Source of the DNA: Draconibacterium orientale
GTDB taxonomy: Bacteria; Bacteroidota; Bacteroidia; Bacteroidales; UBA1556
Reading direction: 5' to 3'
Length of the DNA: 5,945 bases
NCBI GenBank assembly: GCA_022736595.1
Contig: DZDC01000015.1
Coordinates: forward strand, 20,396-26,340
Within the stretch, counting starts at the first letter, position 1, and each line of letters starts with the position of its first letter. A model generated the notes under the pieces. It ran no database searches and was not told the origin of the DNA. It worked only from the letters and a program-made list of their open reading frames with translations. The position numbers and the translations under genes were made by a program. This document shows, piece after piece, positions 1 through 5,945 of the stretch.

Positions 1-210
1 GTTTACGAATTACAACTTCAAAACAGCAGCCAACAAACTGAAACATTCAGTAAGTTGGGTACTACAATGAATAATTTCTTGTTAAATCTCGAGCAAAGTG
101 TTGAAAACACTGAAAAATATAAAGTTCAATCTGACGTATTGGCTAAAAACATAGCCGCCTTGAATCAAGTTTATGGTAATATGCTTAACGCAATGACTGT
201 ACAGCGTTAA
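1..210 (+). CDS. gldL: GldL, type IX secretion/gliding motor protein, C-terminal fragment
   Basis: The frame is open from base 1 and ends at TAA 208-210, giving the last 69 residues of a protein whose start lies outside the window. The fragment has no membrane segment. It is rich in Q, N, E and K with regularly spaced leucines, as in a helical or coiled-coil cytoplasmic tail, and ends in LNQVYGNMLNAMTVQR, which resembles the conserved GldL/PorL tail. In the family, GldL carries two N-terminal transmembrane helices and forms the inner-membrane ring of the proton-powered motor around GldM helices; those helices are upstream and cannot be checked here. The identity rests on the tail motif plus the gldM and gldN genes that follow directly, the standard gldKLMN order. 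The gap to gldM is 43 bases with no terminator, so co-transcription is inferred. Confidence 0.87.
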   Translation, partial: VYELQLQNSSQQTETFSKLGTTMNNFLLNLEQSVENTEKYKVQSDVLAKNIAALNQVYGNMLNAMTVQR

Positions 211-253
211 TTTCGTATTAATCCAATCTATTAATTTATAAAACAAAAATTCA

Positions 254-1945
254 ATGTCAGGAGCAAAAGAAACACCAAGGCAGAAGATGATTGGTATGAT
301 GTACCTCTTCTATACCGCTCTTCTCGCACTTAATATTGCCGCCGACGTTCTCAACGCCTTCGTTTTAGTAAACGAAGGAATGAAACGTACCAATACCAAC
401 TTTGGTTCGAAAAACGAACTTCTCATGACTGCGTTTTCACGTCAAATGGAAAACGATAAGGCTAAAGTTGGACCCTACTACGAAAAAGCTCTTAAAGCTG
501 AAAAATACGCCGAAGAACTTGTAGCCTATTTAAATGATGTACAAAATCGTTTGATCATCGGAACCGAATTTGACGACAAAACCACTGAAAATTTTGAGTA
601 TATTCTTAAAAGTATTTCAGGTGAAGACTCGACAGTAGTATATAAAGAAGCTAAAGACATTCCTACTCATCACCTTACAAAAAAGGATAAGTATAATGTC
701 CCTATGGAGATTTTGATTACTGAAGTACCTGGTAAAACTCGTGAAGCTGATGTGATGAAAGAGAAGTTTAAAGAGTTTAACACCAAAATGATGGGACTTC
801 TTGATCCAAAAGATCGTGCTGATATCAAATTAGGACTAACCACCGAAGATGTTTATAATCCTGTGGATCGTAAATGGCAAACATGGGAGCATAACAACTT
901 CCACCACACAGTATTGGTTGCTGACTTGGTACTGATGAATAAATTCATTTCAGAAGTACTTAATACCGAATCTGAAATTCTGGCTAAGCTTTTCTCTTAT
1001 ATCGATGCTAAATCGCTTAAGTTTGACGCAGTTAAGGCAGCATTAGTTCCCACAAAAGGAACTGTGATCATCAGCGGAGCCGATTATGAAGCAGACATTT
1101 TTGTTGCTGCATATTCAAAAACAGATAATCCATTGGTTGATATCAAGCGTGGAGTTGATAAAATTGACTCTACTGAAGGACCGGGGTCTCGTACCAGCGG
1201 CGCTTATGAGCACATCAGTGAAGCTACTGATGGTGTTGTAAAATACAAAGTTAGAACAGGAGCTACTGGAGAATTTAAATATGCAGGATTTATCCATGTT
1301 AAAGGTCCAGATGGCAAATACCAACAAAAACAATTTAACGGTTCTTACACAGTTATCCAACCTATGGCCAGTGTAAGTGCTGACAAGATGAATGCTGTAT
1401 ATCGCAAACTTGATAACCCAATCACCGTAACTGCTGCTGGTTTTACTAATGATAAAATCAGAGTAAGCGTTACAGGAGGTAATCTAAAATCTATGGGAAA
1501 TGGTAAATACATTTATCAACCTGGTGGTAATGACAAAAAAGTAACTTTCTCTGTTACTGGTACCAAAAGCGATGGAACAGCCGTTCAATTAGGTAAAATG
1601 GAATTCCGCGTAATGGGTGTGCCTGCACCTATCATTAGGCTTGCTGGTCAAAGTGATGGTGAAATAAGTAAGGATGTGATATCAAGTCAACCTTTCTTAA
1701 CTGCTTCCATGGATAACTTTGTTTTTGACTTAAAATACACTGTTTCAAGATACGAAATTCAAGTGTTTAGCGCTGATGGTAAAATGGTTGTGCGTGAAAA
1801 TGTTACTGGTAGTAAACTTTCTGCTAATTCCGTTACCAAAATCAAAGCTGCTCCCAGAGGTTCCATTATTAATATTTTAAGTGTTCGCACAACTGGACCT
1901 GATGGTGAAAAACCCGCATTGGGCATCACTCTTAAAATCAAATAG
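254..1945 (+). CDS. gldM: GldM, type IX secretion/gliding motor shaft protein
   Basis: This 563-residue protein belongs to the GldM/PorM family: an inner-membrane protein with a short cytoplasmic N-terminus, one transmembrane helix and a long periplasmic part that passes motor energy to the outer-membrane ring. The N-terminus has the family signature TPRQKMIGMMYLFYTALLALN. The hydrophobic helix spans about residues 12-30, and R9 sits just before it, where an arginine takes part in the proton-motor interface with GldL in the studied Flavobacterium protein. Residues about 37-265 look helical (domain D1). From about 266 come beta-rich, glycine-spaced stretches matching D2 (266-369), D3 (370-456, opening PMASVSADKMNAVY) and D4 (457-563, opening PAPIIRLAGQ); these boundaries are estimates. 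The length is somewhat above the roughly 510-520 residues I recall for the best-known members. The ATG at 254 is chosen because the conserved N-terminus begins there. No Shine-Dalgarno precedes it, only AT-rich sequence. The stop lies 2 bases before gldN. Confidence 0.96.
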   Translation: MSGAKETPRQKMIGMMYLFYTALLALNIAADVLNAFVLVNEGMKRTNTNFGSKNELLMTAFSRQMENDKAKVGPYYEKALKAEKYAEELVAYLNDVQNRLIIGTEFDDKTTENFEYILKSISGEDSTVVYKEAKDIPTHHLTKKDKYNVPMEILITEVPGKTREADVMKEKFKEFNTKMMGLLDPKDRADIKLGLTTEDVYNPVDRKWQTWEHNNFHHTVLVADLVLMNKFISEVLNTESEILAKLFSYIDAKSLKFDAVKAALVPTKGTVIISGADYEADIFVAAYSKTDNPLVDIKRGVDKIDSTEGPGSRTSGAYEHISEATDGVVKYKVRTGATGEFKYAGFIHVKGPDGKYQQKQFNGSYTVIQPMASVSADKMNAVYRKLDNPITVTAAGFTNDKIRVSVTGGNLKSMGNGKYIYQPGGNDKKVTFSVTGTKSDGTAVQLGKMEFRVMGVPAPIIRLAGQSDGEISKDVISSQPFLTASMDNFVFDLKYTVSRYEIQVFSADGKMVVRENVTGSKLSANSVTKIKAAPRGSIINILSVRTTGPDGEKPALGITLKIK

Positions 1946-1947
1946 AT

Positions 1948-2859
1948 ATGAGAAAATTTGTAGTTGCACTTGTAATGTTCAGCTTTTTTGGAGCTAATGC
2001 GCAAGTATTAGACCCAGAATACGGACCAAGAGCATGGAAAAAAGAAAATACAAAACAGGAAGAACCTGTAATTTTAACTCACGTTAGAGAAGCAGATGTA
2101 ATGTGGTCGAAACGCATTTGGCGTACAGTCGATTTACGTCAAAAGCAAAACCTACCTTTGTATTATCCTTTACAAGACATTACCCTTGGCAAAAGGTCCC
2201 TAATACAAGTCATCTACAATGTTTTAAACGATTCTAAAGGCCCTCAAATACCTGCTTATACCAGTTATGAATTAAAGGATCAAATACCCGCAGATCAAGT
2301 GCTCAAAATGTTTACTGTTGAACAAGAATTTGACAGTCTCCTCTTTGACGCTGCTAGCGGAGTATGTTTGGGAACTCAAAAGAATGTATTTAGAAAAACC
2401 TTTGAAGGAGAAATTAAAGAAGGTATTGTAAAAGTGCATTTGATGGAAGACTGGTTTTTTGACAAACAAAGATCTGTAATGGACGTTAGAATTCTTGCCT
2501 TAGGTATCGAAATCCCTGTATATAACATCAATGAAAGTCAACAAAATTGTGATGGAACCGATGTTATCGTATTTAATGGATGGAAGGCAGCTGGTGGTTC
2601 TCAAGAAATATGGTTCTTCTTCCCCGATTTAAGAGGTGCCTTTGCTACCCATGAAGCCTACAAACGTGCTAATGATGCAGCACGTATTTCTTATGACGAT
2701 GTATTTCTAAAACGAATGTTTGCAAGCTACATCTTCCGTGAAGAAAGTGTTTATGATCGTGAAATTGATAAATACACAAAACGCCTTGAAGCATTATTGG
2801 AAGCTGAACGCATCTCAGAAAGCATTCGTACCTTCGAAATGGATATGTGGGAATACTAA
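1948..2859 (+). CDS. gldN: GldN, type IX secretion/gliding periplasmic ring protein
   Basis: A 303-residue protein of the GldN/PorN family, which with the lipoprotein GldK/PorK forms a large ring on the periplasmic side of the outer membrane and contacts the tip of GldM. Residues 1-18 form a Sec signal peptide: MRK, a hydrophobic run (FVVALVMFSFFG), then ANA just before Q19, a good signal peptidase I site. No lipobox cysteine is present, so it should be soluble in the periplasm. The family core ADVMWSKRIWRTVDLR is at residues 49-64, followed by LPLYYP at 69-74. A second typical block, RISYDDVFLKR, is at 246-256, and the C-terminal tail is charged and helical. The ATG lies 2 bases after the gldM stop, which implies tight, probably coupled expression; no Shine-Dalgarno is visible. 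A strong hairpin terminator starts 22 bases after the stop, so this is the last gene of the gld transcript. Confidence 0.95.
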   Translation: MRKFVVALVMFSFFGANAQVLDPEYGPRAWKKENTKQEEPVILTHVREADVMWSKRIWRTVDLRQKQNLPLYYPLQDITLGKRSLIQVIYNVLNDSKGPQIPAYTSYELKDQIPADQVLKMFTVEQEFDSLLFDAASGVCLGTQKNVFRKTFEGEIKEGIVKVHLMEDWFFDKQRSVMDVRILALGIEIPVYNINESQQNCDGTDVIVFNGWKAAGGSQEIWFFFPDLRGAFATHEAYKRANDAARISYDDVFLKRMFASYIFREESVYDREIDKYTKRLEALLEAERISESIRTFEMDMWEY

Positions 2860-2881
2860 TCCCAACCTTCTAAATAAATTC

Positions 2882-2909
2882 AAAAAAGCCCGTTTATTCG
2901 GGCTTTTTT
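2882..2909 (+). terminator. Intrinsic terminator after gldN
   Basis: An 11-bp perfect stem: AAAAAAGCCCG at 2882-2892 pairs with CGGGCTTTTTT at 2899-2909 across a 6-base loop (TTTATT). The GC core is followed by six T and further T-rich sequence to 2914. It lies 22 bases after the gldN stop and 50 bases before the recG start, so it should end the gldLMN transcript. Because the A-tract and T-tract are symmetrical, it could also stop transcription on the other strand, although no convergent gene is visible. Confidence 0.92.
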
Positions 2910-2910
2910 A

Positions 2911-2941
2911 TTTTAGCAAATAGCCTATTTTAATACCTTTG
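2911..2941 (+). promoter_or_regulatory. Predicted Bacteroidota-type promoter for recG
   Basis: TACCTTTG at 2934-2941 matches the Bacteroidota -7 consensus TAnnTTTG in every fixed position. A weak -33 candidate (TTTT at 2911-2914) lies 19 bases upstream, within the usual spacing. Transcription would begin a few bases after 2941, about 10-15 bases before the ATG at 2960. The site lies just past the gldN terminator, which fits an independent transcription unit starting at recG. This is a sequence match only; the -33 part is poor. Confidence 0.6.
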
Positions 2942-2959
2942 CATTCTACAATCAGATTC

Positions 2960-5062
2960 ATGTCAATCAATTTACTGCAAACGGAGTTAAAATATTTAAA
3001 AGGCGTTGGACCCATTCGGTCTGAACTGCTCGCCAATGAACTCCAGTTTAAAACCTTTTTTGACTTGTTGTATTACTTTCCTTATCGATATATCGATCGT
3101 ACTCAAATTCACTTGATCAACACCATCCAAGATGTAAATGTATCCATTCAGTTGCAGGGAACCGTGGTAAGTACTGAGACTGTTGGAAAAGGCAGGGCCA
3201 TGCGCTTTGTCGCTAAATTGCAAGACAGCACCGGTCAGATAGATTTGGTTTGGTTTCAGGGGATAAAGTGGATTAAGGATAAAATACAAATGAATCAAAC
3301 CTATTTGGTTTATGGAAAGCCCACTCGCTATGGTAGAACCTTCAATATTACGCATCCCGAAATAGAAAAGGTAGAACCAGAAATAACAAAAGTAGCCCGC
3401 TTTCAGGCTGTCTATAGCTCCACTGAAAAGCTTAACCAAGCTGGACTTAATAGCAAAGGCTTCAACCAACTGATGAGCCATTTAATTCCTATGGTTTTTG
3501 AGCTAATTCCAGAAAATCTGAGCTCCATAATAATCAGAAAGCACCATTTTATTAGCCACAGCGATGCCATTCGACAGATTCATTTTCCTCAAAGTGCACA
3601 ACAAGTAATCGAAGCCCAAAACCGACTTAAGTATGAAGATTTTTTCTTTATTCAGATGCAACTATTAGGACAAAAAGTAAACCGGCATCAACGCATTAAA
3701 GGGATCGTCTTTGATCGGGTAGGTGAAATATTTAACCAATTTTATCAAAAGTATTTGCCCTTTAGCCTTACCAATGCGCAGAAAAGAGTAATTAAAGAAA
3801 TTCGTAGTGACTTTGCTTCCGGCCATCAAATGAACCGTCTTCTCCAAGGGGATGTGGGATCAGGAAAAACCATGGTGGCTTTACTTTGTATGCTCATCGC
3901 TTTGGATAATAAATTTCAAACCGCATTGATGGCTCCCACTGAAATATTAGCTTACCAACACTTTCAAACCATTAGTAAGCTACTCAGCGAAATGTCTGTG
4001 GAAGTTCGACTGCTCACAGGCAGCACACCCAATGCCCAAAGAAAAGAATATCTTGAAGATTTAGCTTCAGGTAGAATTGATATTTTAATTGGGACCCATG
4101 CCCTTATAGAACCGACCGTGGTTTTCAACAATTTGGGCTTTGTAGTCATTGACGAGCAACATCGTTTTGGGGTAGAACAACGGGCTAAACTTTGGAAAAA
4201 AGGGAAGTATATACCTCACATTTTAGTGATGACTGCCACTCCTATCCCCCGAACCATGGCCATGACCTTGTATGGTGACCTCGATTATTCGGTAATTGAT
4301 GAATTGCCACCAGGACGAAAAGACATACAAACATTCCTTTATAGCGATTCTAAACGAATTGCACTTTTTGGTTTTATTCGTCGTCAGATTGCCGAAGGCC
4401 GACAAGTATATGTGGTTTTCCCATTGATCAATGAATCAGAAACCCTCGATTTAAAAGATTTACAAGATGGATACGATGGTATTTCAAGAGAATTTCCTCG
4501 TCCTCAATACTTTATAAGCATTGTTCATGGACAAATGAAAGCCAAAGACAAGGAAATAGAAATGGCACGCTTCAAAAGGGGTGAAACGCACATTTTGATT
4601 GCTACCACGGTAATTGAAGTGGGTGTTGACGTTCCTAACGCAACCGTAATGGTGATTGAAAATGCGGAACGATTTGGACTATCGCAACTGCATCAACTTA
4701 GAGGCCGAGTGGGAAGAGGTGGAAACCAATCCTATTGCATATTGATGGCCGGCAATAAACTCAGTGCCGAAGCCAAAGCCCGACTCGAAATAATGGTGCA
4801 AACCAATGATGGATTTAAAATTGCCGAGGCTGATTTAAAACTCCGAGGACCCGGGGATATTCAAGGAACCCAGCAAAGTGGTATTTTAGCTTTAAGCATC
4901 GCTGATTTGGTAAAAGACGAAGCATGGCTCAAACTGGCGCGCAAGGATGCCGAAGATATTCTAAGTGCTGATCCCAATTTGCAAAACCCCATCAATGCAC
5001 CCATTTCACAACATATCATTTCAAGATATAAAGGCAAAAGCAACTGGAGCATCGTTAGCTAA
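2960..5062 (+). CDS. recG: RecG, ATP-dependent branch-migration DNA helicase
   Basis: A 700-residue superfamily 2 helicase that binds branched DNA, regresses stalled forks and migrates Holliday junctions. The N-terminal part contains the LKGVGP motif, then an OB-fold wedge at about residues 60-135 that splits the junction. The motor motifs are complete: Walker A GDVGSGKT at 297-304 (K303), motif Ia MAPTEILAYQH, motif II DEQHRFG at 398-404, motif III TATPIPRT at 425-432, motif V ATTVIEVGVDVP at 548-559, and motif VI QLRGRVGRG at 579-587. The C-terminal TRG-type region includes LRGPGDIQGTQQSG at 628-641, where E. coli has a GTRQTG-like sequence; Q in place of R is what I recall from other Bacteroidota. 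Length is normal and no residue looks broken. An in-frame TTG at 2939 would add seven residues, but it overlaps the -7 promoter box, and the family homology begins right after the ATG at 2960, so ATG is preferred. Confidence 0.97.
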   Translation: MSINLLQTELKYLKGVGPIRSELLANELQFKTFFDLLYYFPYRYIDRTQIHLINTIQDVNVSIQLQGTVVSTETVGKGRAMRFVAKLQDSTGQIDLVWFQGIKWIKDKIQMNQTYLVYGKPTRYGRTFNITHPEIEKVEPEITKVARFQAVYSSTEKLNQAGLNSKGFNQLMSHLIPMVFELIPENLSSIIIRKHHFISHSDAIRQIHFPQSAQQVIEAQNRLKYEDFFFIQMQLLGQKVNRHQRIKGIVFDRVGEIFNQFYQKYLPFSLTNAQKRVIKEIRSDFASGHQMNRLLQGDVGSGKTMVALLCMLIALDNKFQTALMAPTEILAYQHFQTISKLLSEMSVEVRLLTGSTPNAQRKEYLEDLASGRIDILIGTHALIEPTVVFNNLGFVVIDEQHRFGVEQRAKLWKKGKYIPHILVMTATPIPRTMAMTLYGDLDYSVIDELPPGRKDIQTFLYSDSKRIALFGFIRRQIAEGRQVYVVFPLINESETLDLKDLQDGYDGISREFPRPQYFISIVHGQMKAKDKEIEMARFKRGETHILIATTVIEVGVDVPNATVMVIENAERFGLSQLHQLRGRVGRGGNQSYCILMAGNKLSAEAKARLEIMVQTNDGFKIAEADLKLRGPGDIQGTQQSGILALSIADLVKDEAWLKLARKDAEDILSADPNLQNPINAPISQHIISRYKGKSNWSIVS

Positions 5063-5108
5063 TTTCAAAGTAAAAATGGAATTAAACTGTCCAGATTGCT
5101 TGAAATTA
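5060..5108 (+). repeat. 9-bp inverted repeat at the recG stop codon
   Basis: TAATTTCAA (5060-5068, including the TAA stop of recG) is perfectly complementary to TTGAAATTA (5100-5108), with a 31-base loop. The stem is almost all A-T and no T-tract follows, so it does not look like an efficient terminator. It could stabilise a 3' end or be chance in AT-rich sequence. Confidence 0.35.
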
Positions 5109-5110
5109 CT

Positions 5111-5118
5111 TAAATTTG
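5111..5118 (+). promoter_or_regulatory. Predicted -7 promoter box for pheT
   Basis: TAAATTTG at 5111-5118 fits the Bacteroidota -7 consensus TAnnTTTG and lies 27 bases before the pheT ATG, in the only non-coding gap between recG and pheT. It would give a short leader of about 20 bases. No convincing -33 TTTG is found at the expected 17-23 base spacing; the nearest TTG (5096-5098) is too close. The leader is too short to hold a tRNA-sensing T-box or a leader-peptide attenuator. Confidence 0.5.
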
Positions 5119-5145
5119 CATCTTATTTTCAAATCCAAATTTTAA

Positions 5146-5945
5146 ATGGAAATTTCATATAACTGGCTTAAAAACTACGTACATACGCATCTTAGCGCCC
5201 AAGAAGTGTCGCAATTGCTCACCGATTGTGGACTTGAAGTGGAAAGTCTTACCTATTTTGAGAGTATTAAAGGTGCCTTAAAAGGAATAAGAGTAGGGGA
5301 AGTACTTACTTGTACCAAACATCCCAATGCCGACAAATTGAGTGTAACCACAGTAAACGTAGGTAATGGTGAAATTTTACCCATCGTTTGTGGCGCCCCC
5401 AATGTGGCACAAGGTCAAAAAGTACTTGTAGCCACGCCTGGCACTATTATATATACTGGAAACGACTCCTTTGAAATCAAAAAATCAAAAATTCGGGGAG
5501 AAGTAAGTGAAGGAATGATTTGCGCTGAAGACGAACTACAATTGGGACATTCGCACGATGGAATTATGGTGCTCGATTCCCAAGTGACTGTTGGAGCCGA
5601 CGCCACACAATATTTTCCCGTAGAAACAGATTATATCTTTGAAATAGGACTTACGCCCAATCGCTCTGACGCTACCAGCCACATTGGTGTTGCTCGCGAT
5701 TTGGTGGCCTTAATTAATCGTTTTTATCCTGAACAAAAAACCACACTGCATTTACCCTCTGTGGAGAATTTTAAGGTAAAAAATCAAAATTTACCCATCG
5801 ATATCACCATCCAACAAACCGATGCTTGTGAAAGATATACTGGTATTTGCATTGAAAATGTGGAGGTAAAAGAAAGCCCACAATGGCTTAAAAACCGACT
5901 TACTGCCGTAGGTTTGCGTCCCATCAATAACATAGTGGATGTTAC
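5146..5945 (+). CDS. pheT: PheT, phenylalanyl-tRNA synthetase beta subunit, N-terminal part
   Basis: The first 266 residues of a protein that normally has about 800; the frame is open to the window edge. PheT pairs with PheS in an alpha2-beta2 enzyme that charges tRNA-Phe in the cytoplasm. The start MEISYNWLKNYV is typical. The EMAP-like tRNA-binding OB domain spans about residues 39-150 and holds HPNADKL (59-65), CGAPN (82-86) and SEGMICAEDEL (ending at 131). LTPNRSDA (169-176) is the conserved link to the core, and LRPINNIVDV at the edge belongs to the start of the B3/B4 editing region. The editing active site and the catalytic-like core lie beyond the window. pheS is not next to it upstream, where recG sits, so the usual pheST pair appears to be split unless pheS lies downstream. 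No Shine-Dalgarno is visible; the ATG is the only start that gives the family N-terminus. Confidence 0.96.
   Translation, partial: MEISYNWLKNYVHTHLSAQEVSQLLTDCGLEVESLTYFESIKGALKGIRVGEVLTCTKHPNADKLSVTTVNVGNGEILPIVCGAPNVAQGQKVLVATPGTIIYTGNDSFEIKKSKIRGEVSEGMICAEDELQLGHSHDGIMVLDSQVTVGADATQYFPVETDYIFEIGLTPNRSDATSHIGVARDLVALINRFYPEQKTTLHLPSVENFKVKNQNLPIDITIQQTDACERYTGICIENVEVKESPQWLKNRLTAVGLRPINNIVDV

Noticed and set aside
2720..2923. A 67-codon + frame overlapping the end of gldN
   Set aside because: It runs out of frame through the conserved gldN C-terminus and through the terminator hairpin; no homology or start signal supports it.
2939..2959. N-terminal extension of RecG from a TTG codon
   Set aside because: The TTG overlaps a perfect -7 promoter box and the extension does not resemble RecG; the ATG at 2960 fits better.
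2996..3481. A 161-codon open frame on the minus strand
   Set aside because: It lies wholly inside the well-conserved recG N-terminal and wedge region, has no recognisable family, and its translation looks like the antisense of that gene.
4965..5162. A 65-codon + frame bridging recG and pheT
   Set aside because: It overlaps the real C-terminus of recG and the start of pheT in another frame and shows no domain; it is long only because the recG part is open by chance.
5415..5606. A 63-codon minus-strand frame inside pheT
   Set aside because: It is antisense to the conserved tRNA-binding domain of PheT and has no independent support.
1..5945. Undescribed defence, mobile or regulatory system
   Set aside because: Coding density is high and every substantial frame belongs to a known core family. 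No integrase, transposase, direct-repeat array, tRNA or atypical stretch was seen on either strand.

Overview
The window looks like ordinary core chromosome from a member of the phylum Bacteroidota. The strongest evidence is the end of a gldL-gldM-gldN gene set, which encodes parts of the type IX secretion and gliding machinery found essentially only in that phylum. Supporting signs are an AT-rich composition, two promoter-like TAnnTTTG boxes (the Bacteroidota -7 element), and the lack of Shine-Dalgarno sequences before the starts. The N-terminus of GldM (MSGAKETPRQKMIGMMYL) and the long reading frame recall gliders and secretors outside the classic Flavobacterium group, but class or order cannot be fixed from this window.

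Layout, all on the + strand: 1-210 is the C-terminal end of gldL. 254-1945 is complete gldM. 1948-2859 is complete gldN, only 2 bases after gldM. 2882-2909 is a perfect 11-bp hairpin with a T-tract that closes the gld transcript. 2934-2941 is a -7 promoter box, followed by recG (2960-5062). An 83-base gap (5063-5145) holds an inverted repeat and a second -7 box (5111-5118). pheT starts at 5146 and runs off the right edge.

The genes fall into three functional blocks. GldL and GldM form the proton-driven inner-membrane motor of the type IX system. GldM reaches through the periplasm toward the GldK/GldN ring under the outer membrane; gldK would be expected just upstream of the window. RecG is the branch-migrating helicase that remodels stalled replication forks and recombination intermediates. 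PheT is the beta chain of phenylalanyl-tRNA synthetase. The last two share no pathway with the gld genes and appear to have their own promoters.

I found no RNA gene, mobile element, CRISPR array, pseudogene or sign of recent transfer. I also found no undescribed system; the points worth a second look concern start sites, promoters and small hairpins.
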